Part shown: positions 9,693 to 19,053 of the stretch, piece by piece
Layout of the letters: each line of letters opens with the position of its first letter
Numbering within the stretch: position 1 is the first letter of the stretch
Source: Prochlorococcus marinus
Lineage (GTDB): Bacteria > Cyanobacteriota > Cyanobacteriia > PCC-6307 > Cyanobiaceae
Length of the DNA: 64,000 nt
Direction: 5' to 3'
Assembly (NCBI RefSeq): GCF_001180325.1
Contig: NZ_CVSZ01000079.1
Location: 26,598-90,597 of the forward strand
The notes under the pieces: model-generated
Told to the model about the DNA's origin: nothing
Database searches by the model: none
Seen by the model: the letters and a program-made list of their open reading frames with translations, nothing else
Translations under genes and position numbers: made by a program

Positions 9693-10988
9693 ATGAAGCG
9701 TGTGTTGGCCATAATCCTCGGAGGAGGAAAAGGTTCTAGACTTTACCCTCTAACAAAAATGAGGGCTAAACCTGCTGTGCCATTGGCAGGTAAGTATCGT
9801 TTGATAGATATTCCTATTAGTAATTGTATAAATTCAGGCATTGAAAAAATGTACGTATTGACCCAGTTCAATAGTGCATCTCTAAATAGACATATAGGAA
9901 GAACCTATAATTTAAACGGTCCTTTTGGCCAAGGATTTGTGGAGGTTTTAGCTGCACAACAGACTCCTGATAGTCCGAAGTGGTTTGAAGGTACTGCTGA
10001 TGCTGTAAGAAAATACCAATGGTTATTTCAAGAATGGGATGTTGATGAATATTTAATATTGTCAGGTGATCAACTGTACAGAATGGACTACAGTTTATTT
10101 GTTCAACATCATAGAGATAATGGTGCTGATTTAACTGTTGCAGCTTTGCCTGTTGATGAAGCTCAAGCAGAGGGTTTTGGCCTCATGAGAACTGATGATC
10201 TTGGGAATATAAAAGAATTTAGTGAAAAGCCAACTGGAGAGAAGTTGAAGGCAATGGCAGTAGATACTTCAAAATTTGGATTAAGTAAAGAGTCAGCTGC
10301 AGAAAAACCTTATCTAGCCTCTATGGGTATTTACGTTTTTAGTAGAAATACCCTTTTCGATCTTTTAAATAAATTTCCTAATTATACGGATTTTGGTAAG
10401 GACATAATTCCCGAAGCACTTGATAGGGGAGATACTCTTAAAAGTTATGTATTTGATGATTATTGGGAAGATATCGGAACCATTGGGGCATTCTTTGAGT
10501 CTAACCTTGCCTTGACTGAGCAACCAAAACCTCCATTTAGTTTTTATGATGAAAAATTTCCAATTTATACAAGACCAAGATTTCTCCCCCCTTCTAAACT
10601 TGTAGATGCTCAAATTACTGATTCAATAGTCTGTGAAGGTACAATCTTGAAGTCATGCAGTATTTTACATTGTGTTTTAGGGGTAAGAAGCAGGATTGAA
10701 AGTGATTCGGTTCTTGAGGATACTCTAGTTATGGGGGCAGATTTCTTTGAATCGCCTGAAGAGAGGATTGAATTAAGAAAAGGAGGCGGAACACCTCTTG
10801 GGGTAGGTGAAGGAACTACTGTAAAAAGAGCAATTCTCGATAAGAATACAAGGATTGGGGATAATGTTGTGATAATTAATAAAGATCGAGTAGAAGAAGC
10901 AGATAAGCCAGAATTAGGCTTCTACATAAGAAATGGAATTGTTGTAGTTGTTAAAAATGCAACTATTGCAAACGGAACTCTTATTTAA
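9693..10988 (+). CDS. glgC: Glucose-1-phosphate adenylyltransferase (ADP-glucose pyrophosphorylase)
   Basis: Makes ADP-glucose from glucose 1-phosphate and ATP, the committed and regulated step of glycogen synthesis. The nucleotide-binding [12 protein letters not shown] motif (residues 10-21) and the FxGTADAVR motif ([14 protein letters not shown]) are intact. A catalytic [14 protein letters not shown] segment, a left-handed beta-helix C-terminal domain and a conserved lysine-containing C-terminus are also present. Length 431 matches cyanobacterial enzymes, which are activated by 3-phosphoglycerate. The 130-base leader from 9563 to 9692 shows no motif I can name. Confidence 0.97.
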   Translation: MKRVLAIILGGGKGSRLYPLTKMRAKPAVPLAGKYRLIDIPISNCINSGIEKMYVLTQFNSASLNRHIGRTYNLNGPFGQGFVEVLAAQQTPDSPKWFEGTADAVRKYQWLFQEWDVDEYLILSGDQLYRMDYSLFVQHHRDNGADLTVAALPVDEAQAEGFGLMRTDDLGNIKEFSEKPTGEKLKAMAVDTSKFGLSKESAAEKPYLASMGIYVFSRNTLFDLLNKFPNYTDFGKDIIPEALDRGDTLKSYVFDDYWEDIGTIGAFFESNLALTEQPKPPFSFYDEKFPIYTRPRFLPPSKLVDAQITDSIVCEGTILKSCSILHCVLGVRSRIESDSVLEDTLVMGADFFESPEERIELRKGGGTPLGVGEGTTVKRAILDKNTRIGDNVVIINKDRVEEADKPELGFYIRNGIVVVVKNATIANGTLI

Positions 10989-11083
10989 ATTTTTTCGATC
11001 ATTTTTCGCTGACATAAGTATTTTTTTTGAGCAATTTTGTTAAGTTGCATGCACACTATATTTATTGAGTTTTTTAATTTTTT

Positions 11084-12502
11084 ATGTCCAAGGCACATTT
11101 TGGTTTAGTAGGTCTTGGTGTTATGGGCGAAAATTTAGTTCTTAACGCAGAGAGAAATGGATTTTCTAGTGTAGTTTTTAATAGAACTTACTCAAAAACT
11201 GAAGAATTCTTACAAGGTCGAGGCCTTGGGAAGAATATAGAAGGAGCTGAAACTCTTCAGGAATTTGTTAATAAGTTAGAGAGACCTAGAAGAATTCTTA
11301 TGATGGTTAAAGCTGGGCCAGCAACAGATGCTGTCATTGATAATATTTCTGGATATCTCGAGGAAGGAGATTTATTAATAGATGGCGGTAACTCTCAATT
11401 TAAAGATACAGAAAGAAGGGTGAATACTCTTGAAAGTAAAAGTTTTGGATACATCGGAATGGGAGTCTCTGGGGGTGCCAAAGGAGCTCTAGAGGGTCCA
11501 AGCATGATGCCCGGTGGTACTAAGGCTTCATATGATGCAATAGAGAGCTTACTAACAAAAATGGCTGCCAAAGTTGAAGATGGACCATGTGTTGCATATG
11601 TTGGCCCGGGCGGTTCAGGTCATTTTGTAAAAACTGTTCATAACGGAATTGAATATGGAATTGAACAAATACTTGCAGAAGCTTATGACCTTATGAAGAG
11701 AGTCAAAGGTATGAATGGAGAGCAGATGTCAGAGGTATTTGGTATTTGGAATAATACTGATGAATTAGCTTCTTATCTTGTTGAGATAACAGAGATTTGT
11801 CTAAATACAAAAGATGATATAACTGGAGATTATGTCGTGGAAAAAATATTAGATAAAGCTGGCCAGAAAGGTACAGGTTTATGGACTGTTGTGAGTGCTC
11901 TAGAACTGGGGGTATCAGTCCCAACTATTTATGCATCTTTAAATGCAAGAGTAATGAGTTCTTTAAAAGAGCAACGTAGTGAGATTGAAAAAACTATTCC
12001 ATCTAAAGAGATAGAGGATTTTGATTTAGGAAATGTATCAGATGGTATGAAACCTTTATTTGATGCTGTAGTCCTTTCCACAATTGCTAGCTATGCCCAA
12101 GGTATGGATATTTTAAGAGAAGCATCTGCAGTATATAACTATGGTTTGAATATGCCGTCAATTGCACAAATATGGAAAGGTGGTTGCATAATTAGATCAA
12201 AATTATTAAGTAAAATTCAAGATGCTTATAACAAAGATCCTGATCTAAAAAATTTAATTTTTGATGATTGGTTTAATAATGAAATTGCGACAAGATTAGA
12301 TAACTTAGCTAAGGTAGTTTCTCTATCCACAAAGGCAGGTATACCAGTCCCATGTTTATCCAGTACTTTAGATTATTTGAATAGTTATAGAACCAATAGA
12401 CTTCCTCAGAATCTTGTGCAGGCAATGAGAGACTGTTTTGGCTCTCATACATATGAAAGAATTGATAAGGAAGGTAGTTTTCATACTGAATGGATGAAAT
12501 GA
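11084..12502 (+). CDS. gnd: 6-phosphogluconate dehydrogenase (decarboxylating)
   Basis: Oxidises 6-phosphogluconate to ribulose 5-phosphate and CO2, giving NADPH in the dark. The N-terminal Rossmann motif GLVGLGVMGENL is at 7-18. The catalytic region carries GVSGGAKGALEGPSMMPGG and the active-site lysine in GHFVKTVHNGIEYG, and the rest is the all-helical dimerisation domain. Length 472 is standard. Its last 13 bases overlap the start of pgl, the enzyme for the preceding pathway step, so the two are translationally linked. Confidence 0.97.
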   Translation: MSKAHFGLVGLGVMGENLVLNAERNGFSSVVFNRTYSKTEEFLQGRGLGKNIEGAETLQEFVNKLERPRRILMMVKAGPATDAVIDNISGYLEEGDLLIDGGNSQFKDTERRVNTLESKSFGYIGMGVSGGAKGALEGPSMMPGGTKASYDAIESLLTKMAAKVEDGPCVAYVGPGGSGHFVKTVHNGIEYGIEQILAEAYDLMKRVKGMNGEQMSEVFGIWNNTDELASYLVEITEICLNTKDDITGDYVVEKILDKAGQKGTGLWTVVSALELGVSVPTIYASLNARVMSSLKEQRSEIEKTIPSKEIEDFDLGNVSDGMKPLFDAVVLSTIASYAQGMDILREASAVYNYGLNMPSIAQIWKGGCIIRSKLLSKIQDAYNKDPDLKNLIFDDWFNNEIATRLDNLAKVVSLSTKAGIPVPCLSSTLDYLNSYRTNRLPQNLVQAMRDCFGSHTYERIDKEGSFHTEWMK

Positions 12503-13227
12503 TTGAAAAGGTCAAAAATGGATACACCTTAAATATTTACAAAGACAAGTTAGAACTATCAACAGCGGTTTTTAAGTTTATTCAAAGCCATATTATTCTT
12601 ACTTTAAAAAAGAAAGATAGATTCAAATTTTGTGTAAGTGGAGGTTCAACTCCTAAATCTGTGTATCATCTCTTATCTAATAATGATCTTCAATGGGACA
12701 TGGTTGATGTCTTTTTAGGAGATGAAAGATGTGTTGATCCAAATTCAGAATTAAGTAACTCGTTAATGTTGAGAAATTCTTTGCTAACTAATTTTGGATC
12801 TAAAGCTTATTTTTATGAAATTTTCAATAATTTAAACGCTGATGATGAAACTACTAAAAATCAATTTATTTCTAAATTATTTGAAAAATGCGGATCAAAC
12901 CCTCCAACTTTTGATTTGACATTATTAGGTCTTGGAGATGATGGTCATACAGCCTCACTATTCCCTTATCAAAAAAATAATAATGTAGATGATTTTGTTA
13001 TTTTTAATGAAGGTAAAGGTTTAAAAAGAATTTCATTAACTCCAAAGGTTCTTTCAGCTTCTTCAAAGATAGTATTTTTAGTTAGTGGAGCTTCTAAAAG
13101 AATTGCTCTTGAGAGGTTATTAGATGAAAAAGAGCCACCAGATAGAACACCATCAAAATTAATAAATTCTATTAATCAAATTTCAATATTTTGTGATCAG
13201 GAATCAGCAAAAGAATTAGAAATTTAG
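12490..13227 (+). CDS. pgl: 6-phosphogluconolactonase
   Basis: Hydrolyses 6-phosphogluconolactone to 6-phosphogluconate. The SugarP isomerase-like fold is shown by the CVSGGSTPKSVYHLL phosphate loop near 50-64, the VDVFLGDERCV motif and the LLGLGDDGHTASLFP motif with its conserved His. Length 245 is typical. The ATG at 12490 lies within the end of gnd, an arrangement suggesting coupled translation of two consecutive oxidative pentose phosphate enzymes. Confidence 0.95.
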   Translation: MDEMIEKVKNGYTLNIYKDKLELSTAVFKFIQSHIILTLKKKDRFKFCVSGGSTPKSVYHLLSNNDLQWDMVDVFLGDERCVDPNSELSNSLMLRNSLLTNFGSKAYFYEIFNNLNADDETTKNQFISKLFEKCGSNPPTFDLTLLGLGDDGHTASLFPYQKNNNVDDFVIFNEGKGLKRISLTPKVLSASSKIVFLVSGASKRIALERLLDEKEPPDRTPSKLINSINQISIFCDQESAKELEI

Positions 13228-13257
13228 TTAAAGTCTATTAATAATTTAAATTAATTA

Positions 13258-13806
13258 ATGAGTAAGAAAAAATTTTTATTCCAGAAAAAGGAGTTCGATG
13301 GTTGGAAAACATTAAATGATACTGTTATGGGCGGATCAAGTTCAGCTTTTTGTGAAACCTCAAATTCGGGATTGATATTAAAGGGTAATATTGTCGAGAA
13401 AGCTGGAGGATTTGTGAGTTGTAGATCTTCTATATATAAACCTTCTTTAAATGTATCTGAGTATTCATCCTTTGAATTAAATATTGATGGACAAGGAAGA
13501 ACTTTTAAATTTGCTGTCGCTTGTGAAGATGATCTACTAGGACTAACCGAATTTATTCCTGGTGGACTTAGATGGATTAAATCATTTCCAACAAAAAAAT
13601 TCGGGACAACAAATGTTCAAATTCCTTTTAGTGAGTTAAAACCTTCAGTAAGAGCTAATAAAGTACGTTTTCCATTTAAATTCAAGCCATCTAAAATTAA
13701 AAGATTGCAACTACTACACTCTAAGTTCGGTGATGATGGATTACTTAATAACGAGTTTAAACAGGGTTCAATAAAAGTTTTAATTAAATCAATAAGTGTT
13801 ATTTGA
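13258..13806 (+). CDS. CIA30 family protein (NDUFAF1-like)
   Basis: Matches the complex I intermediate-associated protein 30 fold, a galactose-binding-like beta-sandwich. The family opening is seen as FDGWKTLNDTVMGGSSS at about residues 11-27, followed by the GGFVSCRS strand. In cyanobacteria such proteins are annotated as NADH dehydrogenase assembly factors or NAD-binding-like proteins, and the exact role is not established. The start is the ATG at 13258. The next gene begins with a GTG inside its last codons. Confidence 0.8.
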   Translation: MSKKKFLFQKKEFDGWKTLNDTVMGGSSSAFCETSNSGLILKGNIVEKAGGFVSCRSSIYKPSLNVSEYSSFELNIDGQGRTFKFAVACEDDLLGLTEFIPGGLRWIKSFPTKKFGTTNVQIPFSELKPSVRANKVRFPFKFKPSKIKRLQLLHSKFGDDGLLNNEFKQGSIKVLIKSISVI

Positions 13807-14182
13807 AAATCGACCTAAAAATATAGAGAGCTTAATCGCTAAGTCAGCAGATTTAACAAATAAACCTTTTGTTCATTCTGTCGTAAAAATAAATGGTGAA
13901 TACGAATTCGAAGATGAAGATATTGACTTAACAGTTAATATCTTATGTAGAGATAAAGAAGGTAAAAGATTAGAAATTTATGATCTTGAATTAGAACTTT
14001 TTAAATCAAATAAAGAGTTGGTTTTAGTAATCTCTAAGCTTAACTTCCCTGATGAACCAATATTATGGTGTGGAGTTAAAACATTATGGATGGATGGCAA
14101 TAATGGGAAAAAATGCAATTCACCAAAATACAGCGCTAGATTGGAAAATTTAGCAAATAGGATAAAAAGTTTTATTGATTAA
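13796..14182 (+). CDS. Conserved hypothetical protein
   Basis: Unrecognised 128-residue soluble protein, acidic in the middle (EFEDEDIDLTVN) and ending with a lysine/cysteine-bearing KKCNSPKYSARL stretch. It starts with GTG at 13796, overlapping the stop of the CIA30 gene by 11 bases, which argues for translational coupling and a real gene. It has no signal peptide or membrane segment. The stop is converged on by ilvD 21 bases downstream. No function can be assigned. Confidence 0.7.
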   Translation: MLFENRPKNIESLIAKSADLTNKPFVHSVVKINGEYEFEDEDIDLTVNILCRDKEGKRLEIYDLELELFKSNKELVLVISKLNFPDEPILWCGVKTLWMDGNNGKKCNSPKYSARLENLANRIKSFID

Positions 14183-14198
14183 GAAAAAAAAATTTGAG

Positions 14199-14214
14199 CT
14201 GATTTATAAATCAG
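14199..14214. repeat. 16-bp perfect palindrome at the convergent junction with ilvD
   Basis: CTGATTTATAAATCAG is its own reverse complement and overlaps the ilvD stop codon. It lies just past an A-run following the upstream gene. It may help transcription termination in both directions, although the stem is AT-rich and lacks a loop. Confidence 0.4.
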
Positions 14215-15877
14215 TAACAGCCCCTAAACTTGATGTGCTTACGATTCTGGAATATTTTGAAAGAATTCCTCTTTTGTATTTTTGAATAGGTTTTACCCAA
14301 TCTTTTTTTCTTTTTTCTAATTCTTCGTCAGATAAATCAACTTGAATTAGTTGTTTTACAGCATCTACTGTAATTAAATCGCCTTGTTTTATTAGAGCAA
14401 TATTTCCTCCTACAGCAGCCTCTGGAGCTATGTGACCCACAACAAGACCATAGGTACCGCCGCTAAATCTGCCATCTGTTATTAAGGCCACCTTCTCTCC
14501 TAGCCCTTGACCAACAATTGCAGATGTTGGAGCTAACATCTCTCTCATACCTGGTCCTCCTACAGGACCTTCGTTTCTAATAACAACAACATCACCAGCT
14601 TTGATATCGTTATTTAATATCGATTTTAAACAATCCTCTTCACTTTCAAAAATCTTTGCGGGACCAGTTAATACAGGGTTTTTTACTCCGCTAATTTTGG
14701 CTACAGAACCTTCGCTCGCTAAGTTACCTTTTAATATCGCTAGATGTCCTTTTTTATAAAGAGGGTCATCTATGTCTCTTATGACATTTTGATTTGTTGG
14801 AGGCTTATCTGGAATATTTTGTAAGTATTCTGAGATGGTTTTTCCTTCAATGTTTTTGCAATCGCCATGAATTAATCCTGCATTCAAAAGTATTTTCATT
14901 ACTTGTGGAATCCCACCTGCCTTATGAAGATCCACCGTCACATATTTGCCACTCGGTTTAAGGTCACAAATAACGGGTACTTTTTGTCTGATTCTCTCAA
15001 AATCATTAATGTTGATATCTATTCCTGCAGTATTCGCGATAGCTAAGATGTGCAATACCGCATTTGTTGATCCGCCAATTGCCATAATTACTGATATTGC
15101 ATTTTCAAATGCTTTCTTAGTCATTAGGTCTAGAGGTCTTATATCTTTTTCTATTGCAGAGACTAATATCTCAGCACTTTTATCTGCACTTAGTTCTTTT
15201 TCAAGATCTTCCGCAGCCATTGTGGAACTGTGAGGAAGACTTAACCCTAATACTTCAATAACCGCAGACATTGTATTAGCTGTAAACATTCCTCCACAGC
15301 TACCAGCACCAGGAATACAATTTTTCTCAACTTGGATTAGCCTTTCTTCATTAATTTTGCCTGATGTTAATTGTCCAACAGCTTCAAATGCACTAACGAC
15401 AGTAAGATCTTCTCCATGCAATTTCCCAGGCTTTATTGTCCCTCCATAAATGAAAATTGAGGGAATATTCATTCTTGCAATCGCAATCATGGCACCCGGC
15501 ATATTTTTATCACATCCACCTATAGCAAGTACTCCATCCATACTCTGAGCATTGCATGCTGTTTCAATTGAATCAGCAATAACTTCTCTTGAAACTAGGG
15601 AATATTTCATGCCCTCTGTTCCCATAGAAATCCCATCACTTACTGTTATAGTCCCAAACATCTGAGGCATCCCACCTGATCTTTTTATAGATTCTTCAGC
15701 TTTTAGAGCTAACTTATTTAAACCCATATTGCATGGTGTTATGGTGCTGTATCCATTTGCAACTCCAATGATAGGTTTATTAAAATCTTCATCATTAAAT
15801 CCAACAGCTCTTAACATCGATCTGTTAGGTGATCTTTGCACACCTTGGGTTATTGCAGATGATCTGAGTTTATTCAT
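14204..15877 (-). CDS. ilvD: Dihydroxy-acid dehydratase
   Basis: Dehydrates dihydroxyvalerate-type intermediates in valine, isoleucine and leucine synthesis. The iron-sulfur cysteines are in place: C49 (STITPCN), C122 (GGCDKNMPG) and C194 (GSCGGMF), the set expected for [2Fe-2S] plant/cyanobacterial enzymes. The C-terminal GRFSGGTYG substrate motif is intact. Length 557 is normal. The gene following it on the minus strand is across the convergent junction, so it is probably monocistronic or co-transcribed with the small gene upstream at 15901. Confidence 0.97.
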   Translation of the reverse strand: MNKLRSSAITQGVQRSPNRSMLRAVGFNDEDFNKPIIGVANGYSTITPCNMGLNKLALKAEESIKRSGGMPQMFGTITVSDGISMGTEGMKYSLVSREVIADSIETACNAQSMDGVLAIGGCDKNMPGAMIAIARMNIPSIFIYGGTIKPGKLHGEDLTVVSAFEAVGQLTSGKINEERLIQVEKNCIPGAGSCGGMFTANTMSAVIEVLGLSLPHSSTMAAEDLEKELSADKSAEILVSAIEKDIRPLDLMTKKAFENAISVIMAIGGSTNAVLHILAIANTAGIDININDFERIRQKVPVICDLKPSGKYVTVDLHKAGGIPQVMKILLNAGLIHGDCKNIEGKTISEYLQNIPDKPPTNQNVIRDIDDPLYKKGHLAILKGNLASEGSVAKISGVKNPVLTGPAKIFESEEDCLKSILNNDIKAGDVVVIRNEGPVGGPGMREMLAPTSAIVGQGLGEKVALITDGRFSGGTYGLVVGHIAPEAAVGGNIALIKQGDLITVDAVKQLIQVDLSDEELEKRKKDWVKPIQKYKRGILSKYSRIVSTSSLGAVTDL

Positions 15878-15900
15878 ATTATTTGAGAACCTTTTTTATT

Positions 15901-16191
15901 CTATTGCCCCAACTCTTCAAGTTGCTTCCTCACATCAGCAATTGCAGAATTAAGTTGTTCAACTTTCTTCTCCAGATTCTCTCCTTCAACTTCATTTATG
16001 TTTTCATTTGAATCAATCGCTTCTGAGCCGTCTTGAATTCTGGAGGAATACATCATTGCTTTTTGTTTTTTTTCCTCTTTTCTTTTGTCTGCTTCGGATA
16101 TTAACCACCATGCTAGACCTGCTGCTCCAATAAAAGCACCACTTATTAATGATAAAAGATTATTTGAAGACGAATCTCTGTATTCAGACAT
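15901..16191 (-). CDS. Small membrane-anchored coiled-coil protein
   Basis: Unrecognised 96-residue protein with a single membrane span near residues 10-30 (LLSLISGAFIGAAGLAWWLI), a basic stretch DKRKEEKKQK, and an acidic helical C-terminus predicted to form a coiled coil (EKKVEQLNSAIADVRKQLEE). The pattern fits a cyanobacterial thylakoid or plasma-membrane accessory protein. It begins with ATG at 16191 and lies 23 bases before the ilvD start on the same strand. Confidence 0.72.
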   Translation of the reverse strand: MSEYRDSSSNNLLSLISGAFIGAAGLAWWLISEADKRKEEKKQKAMMYSSRIQDGSEAIDSNENINEVEGENLEKKVEQLNSAIADVRKQLEELGQ

Positions 16192-16220
16192 TGGTAAAAT
16201 ATTTACTCCTATATTCTATA

Positions 16221-16838
16221 TTAGTTCTTATCTTGAAATATAGTACTTAAACGCGATAAAGGATTCCCAATACCGGGTACCAATAATGGTGTTTTTTCGT
16301 CTTCCTCATCTATGCAAGAAGTGTAAATTACCTGATTCGGGAATAATTTCGCAATTTCATTTAACCCTTTATTTGAGCAAATAGCAGTTATTAAGAGAAT
16401 CCTATTTGAATCAACACCTAATTCCTTTAATTTAATTAAGGTTTCTAATGTGGTTGATTTTGTTGTTATTTGTTCTGAATAAAATATAACTCCTTCATTT
16501 GATTCAATAGTTTTAGGAAGTTCTCCTAATGAGAGGGTTGAATTAGGAATTACTTCTTTAGATCCAAACCAAAGAGATAACCCTTCGGGCAACATTGCGA
16601 GCACTTTAATTGGATAATCTGTATTAATAAAGAATCCATCTGTGTCCCCATTATCAGTATTTACTATTTCTTTTTTATATGGCAGCCAATTACGTAATGC
16701 TTCATATGTAAGCCATTTCCCTAATTGCTCATATCCTGTTGAGTACAAAATATCTGGAGTATTTTTTTCTCGCAATATTGAAAGCCAATGTTTTATTAAT
16801 GGATGAGGAGGAACAATAACCTTTAGTGACATTGCCAT
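16221..16838 (-). CDS. Uracil phosphoribosyltransferase-like protein, probably catalytically degenerate
   Basis: The N-terminus (PPHPLIKHWLSILRE) and C-terminus (VPGIGNPLSRL) align with UPRT, and the length of 205 residues fits. However, the PRPP loop, normally DPMLATGGS, is replaced by YSEQITTKST, and the LRAGLG region by LPEGLS. The YYSKLP segment is also not recognisable. It is therefore a UPRT fold whose salvage activity is doubtful; a regulatory or structural role is possible. Start ATG at 16838, with a second in-frame ATG at 16832. Confidence 0.75.
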   Translation of the reverse strand: MAMSLKVIVPPHPLIKHWLSILREKNTPDILYSTGYEQLGKWLTYEALRNWLPYKKEIVNTDNGDTDGFFINTDYPIKVLAMLPEGLSLWFGSKEVIPNSTLSLGELPKTIESNEGVIFYSEQITTKSTTLETLIKLKELGVDSNRILLITAICSNKGLNEIAKLFPNQVIYTSCIDEEDEKTPLLVPGIGNPLSRLSTIFQDKN

Positions 16839-16901
16839 ATATTTTCCTTTAAGATACTCTTACAAACTTTAAATACTTAAGTTCTAAAATACAGTCTTAT
16901 T

Positions 16902-17414
16902 ATGATTAAATCAATTGTTTTCCCCTCACTAAAGAATGCATTAATTACTTTGTTGTTCGTTGGGATTTTATTTTTTAATTCTGTAAATTCTGCATGGGCT
17001 AAACGACCTCCTGAGATTAGAAACCAGCAAGACCTTAATTTAGAGCCAGATATGCATGGTCAAGATTTAAGCGGTAACGAATACGTTAAGTTTGATTTGA
17101 ATGGGTTTAATTTTAGTGAAAGTAATTTAGAAGGCGCGGTGTTCAATAATAGTAAATTGCAAAATTCAAAGTTTAACGGAGCCAATTTAAGAGATGCACT
17201 AGCTTATGCAACAGATTTTACAGATGCAGATCTTTCGGATGTTAATTTTACAAATGCTTTATTAATGGAGAGTAATTTTGAAGGAGCAAAAATAGATGGT
17301 GCAGATTTTACTGATGCTGTTCTCAGTCGTACACAACAAAAACAATTATGTGCGATTGCTAATGGCACAAATAGTTCTACAGGAGAGAGTACAGAATATA
17401 GCTTAGGTTGTTAA
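16902..17414 (+). CDS. Secreted pentapeptide-repeat protein (thylakoid lumen or periplasm)
   Basis: A signal peptide of about 33 residues ends with VNSAWA. The mature protein has pentapeptide repeats of the A(D/N)LXX type from about 55 to 135 (for example SNLEGAVFNN, ADLSDVNFTN, AKIDGADFTD), forming a right-handed quadrilateral beta-helix. The C-terminus carries two cysteines (QLC and the last residue) that could form a disulfide, as in known lumenal pentapeptide proteins. Start ATG at 16902. Target is unknown. Confidence 0.85.
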   Translation: MIKSIVFPSLKNALITLLFVGILFFNSVNSAWAKRPPEIRNQQDLNLEPDMHGQDLSGNEYVKFDLNGFNFSESNLEGAVFNNSKLQNSKFNGANLRDALAYATDFTDADLSDVNFTNALLMESNFEGAKIDGADFTDAVLSRTQQKQLCAIANGTNSSTGESTEYSLGC

Positions 17415-17424
17415 TCATAAAAAA

Positions 17425-18489
17425 ATGAAAAAAAAAATACCAGTTATAGTTGTTTCAGGATTTCTTGGTTCAGGTAAAACAACTTTTCTAAGATATCTAT
17501 TAAAAGAGAGTAATAAAAAATTTGGTTTAATAATTAATGAATTTGGTGATGTTGGAATTGACGGTGATTTGATTAAAAGTTGTGATAAATGTGATGAATC
17601 TGAAGACGACTGCGTTATCGAATTAAACAATGGATGCTTATGTTGCACTGTTCAAGATGACTTTGTCCCATCAATAAAAGCTCTCCTAGAATTTAATCCT
17701 CCTATCGAATCAATAATTATCGAAACAAGTGGGTTGGCACTACCAATTCCCTTAATTCAAGCACTTAACTGGCCTGAGATTAGGTCTTCCATCTACCTTG
17801 ATGTTGTTGTTGGTATCGTTAATGGAGAATCAATGCTAAATGGTTCCCCAATTAATGATTTAAATAAAATAACAAAACAATATAATGAGACAGATAAAAT
17901 TGATCACAACGCCACTATAGATGAACTTTTTGAGGAGCAACTAGAAGTTTCTGATGTCGTTTTAGTCTCAAGATCAGATATCTTAAATGATGATCAGTTT
18001 GAAGTTGTAAAAAATAAAATTCAAGGAAGTCTAAATTCATCTACACCAGTCCTTAAATCCAAGAATGGCAAAATTGATTTAAATTATCTATTTGATTTTA
18101 ATTTTAAAAAAGAGACTTATAAAGAATTTTTAACGGAAGAACATGACCATAATCATGTTGAGCTTGTATCAGATTCATTTAAATTAAATTATTTCCTTGA
18201 AAAAAATGACTTTGAAAAGGAGATGTCAAATATCTTGGATGAATTAAACATTCTTCGAATAAAAGGACGTATTTGGATACCAAACAAATCATTGCCTTTA
18301 CAAATACAAATTGTAGGAAAGAAAATTAATACTTGGTTTGAAGAAGCTCCAAACAATTGTTGGAGACCAAATGATAATGCTGGGCTTGAATTAGTAATAA
18401 TTTCCTTTGATGAAAAATCTATACAAACTTTCAATAAAAAAATTAAAGAGAAATTTAAGATTTTAAGTGACCCAAAAATAGCAATTTGA
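17425..18489 (+). CDS. CobW/COG0523-type G3E GTPase (metallochaperone)
   Basis: GTP-dependent metal-insertion chaperone of the G3E family. Walker A is GFLGSGKTT (12-20), the metal-binding GCLCC motif is at 70-74, ETSGLA is near 99 and SRSD stands in place of NKxD. Additional cysteines C53, C56 and C63 lie just before CLCC, and a histidine patch EEHDHNHVE near 239 could hold Zn or Co. The CobW C-terminal domain completes 354 residues. The family is linked to cobalamin or zinc homeostasis; the metal cannot be fixed from sequence. Start ATG at 17425, 10 bases after the pentapeptide gene. Confidence 0.88.
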   Translation: MKKKIPVIVVSGFLGSGKTTFLRYLLKESNKKFGLIINEFGDVGIDGDLIKSCDKCDESEDDCVIELNNGCLCCTVQDDFVPSIKALLEFNPPIESIIIETSGLALPIPLIQALNWPEIRSSIYLDVVVGIVNGESMLNGSPINDLNKITKQYNETDKIDHNATIDELFEEQLEVSDVVLVSRSDILNDDQFEVVKNKIQGSLNSSTPVLKSKNGKIDLNYLFDFNFKKETYKEFLTEEHDHNHVELVSDSFKLNYFLEKNDFEKEMSNILDELNILRIKGRIWIPNKSLPLQIQIVGKKINTWFEEAPNNCWRPNDNAGLELVIISFDEKSIQTFNKKIKEKFKILSDPKIAI

Positions 18490-18500
18490 CATTATAGTTA

Positions 18501-18530
18501 GCTGTCGGGATACTTACTTTAGTAGACAGC
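18501..18530 (+). promoter_or_regulatory. Stem-loop immediately upstream of the DnaJ-zinc-finger miniprotein
   Basis: GCTGTC (18501-18506) pairs with GACAGC (18525-18530), and TACT (18511-18514) pairs with AGTA (18521-18524) inside it. The stem ends five bases before the ATG at 18536, where a ribosome-binding site would lie. It could be the cobW terminator, a translational control hairpin, or both. Confidence 0.5.
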
Positions 18531-18535
18531 CCAAG

Positions 18536-18700
18536 ATGGAAAATTCAAAAATTTCTTTAAAACAAATAATCTCTGACGAAGTTACATCAATTGATAAAAT
18601 AAAATGTTCAAAATGTGGAGGGGCAGGAAATTTTAAAACACATGAAAATTCAAGAAGAACCTGCTTAGTATGTTTTGGTAGGGGCTACATAAACATCTAA
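18536..18700 (+). CDS. 54-residue DnaJ-type zinc-finger miniprotein (two CxxCxGxG motifs)
   Basis: Too short for usual ORF tables. It encodes CSKCGGAG (24-31) and CLVCFGRG (43-50), the repeat that forms one zinc site in the DnaJ cysteine-rich domain and in BSD2/LQY1-type proteins; C24, C27, C43 and C46 would bind one Zn. There is no J domain and no signal peptide. The conserved Cys and Gly residues make it a convincing gene despite its size. It may be a small thiol chaperone for a photosynthetic protein. It sits 46 bases after the CobW gene, behind a hairpin. Confidence 0.8.
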   Translation: MENSKISLKQIISDEVTSIDKIKCSKCGGAGNFKTHENSRRTCLVCFGRGYINI

Positions 18701-18797
18701 TAACTCAGAAAACCTTAAGGTAAAAATATTTGTTTATTAATCAATAGTACTTTTTATTAAAATTTAAACTAATCTTCTAGTAGAAATCAATTTTTAA

Positions 18798-19052
18798 TTG
18801 GACCAATTTGCTGTAAAAGTTTTTGTAAGACTAAGACCCTCAGTTTTAGATCCAGCAGGGGAAGCTACCAAATCTGCCTCTATAAAACTTGGAGCCGAGG
18901 GAATAAAATCATTACGTATAGGAAAAATGATTGAGGTAAAAATAGAAGGTAATGGTGAAAACGAAGTAAGAGAAAAAATTGATTTATTGTGTGATAGGTT
19001 ATTCGCAAATACTGTTATTGAAGATTATGAGTATTCACTAGAAAAATTATAA
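18798..19052 (+). CDS. purS: Phosphoribosylformylglycinamidine synthase subunit PurS
   Basis: Small structural subunit that joins PurQ and PurL to make FGAM in purine synthesis. The 84-residue sequence has the PurS pattern [15 protein letters not shown] near the N-terminus and a C-terminal [16 protein letters not shown]. Translation starts at TTG 18798, which gives the expected short beta strand [11 protein letters not shown]. purQ begins one base after the stop. Confidence 0.94.
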   Translation: MDQFAVKVFVRLRPSVLDPAGEATKSASIKLGAEGIKSLRIGKMIEVKIEGNGENEVREKIDLLCDRLFANTVIEDYEYSLEKL

Positions 19053-19053
19053 G

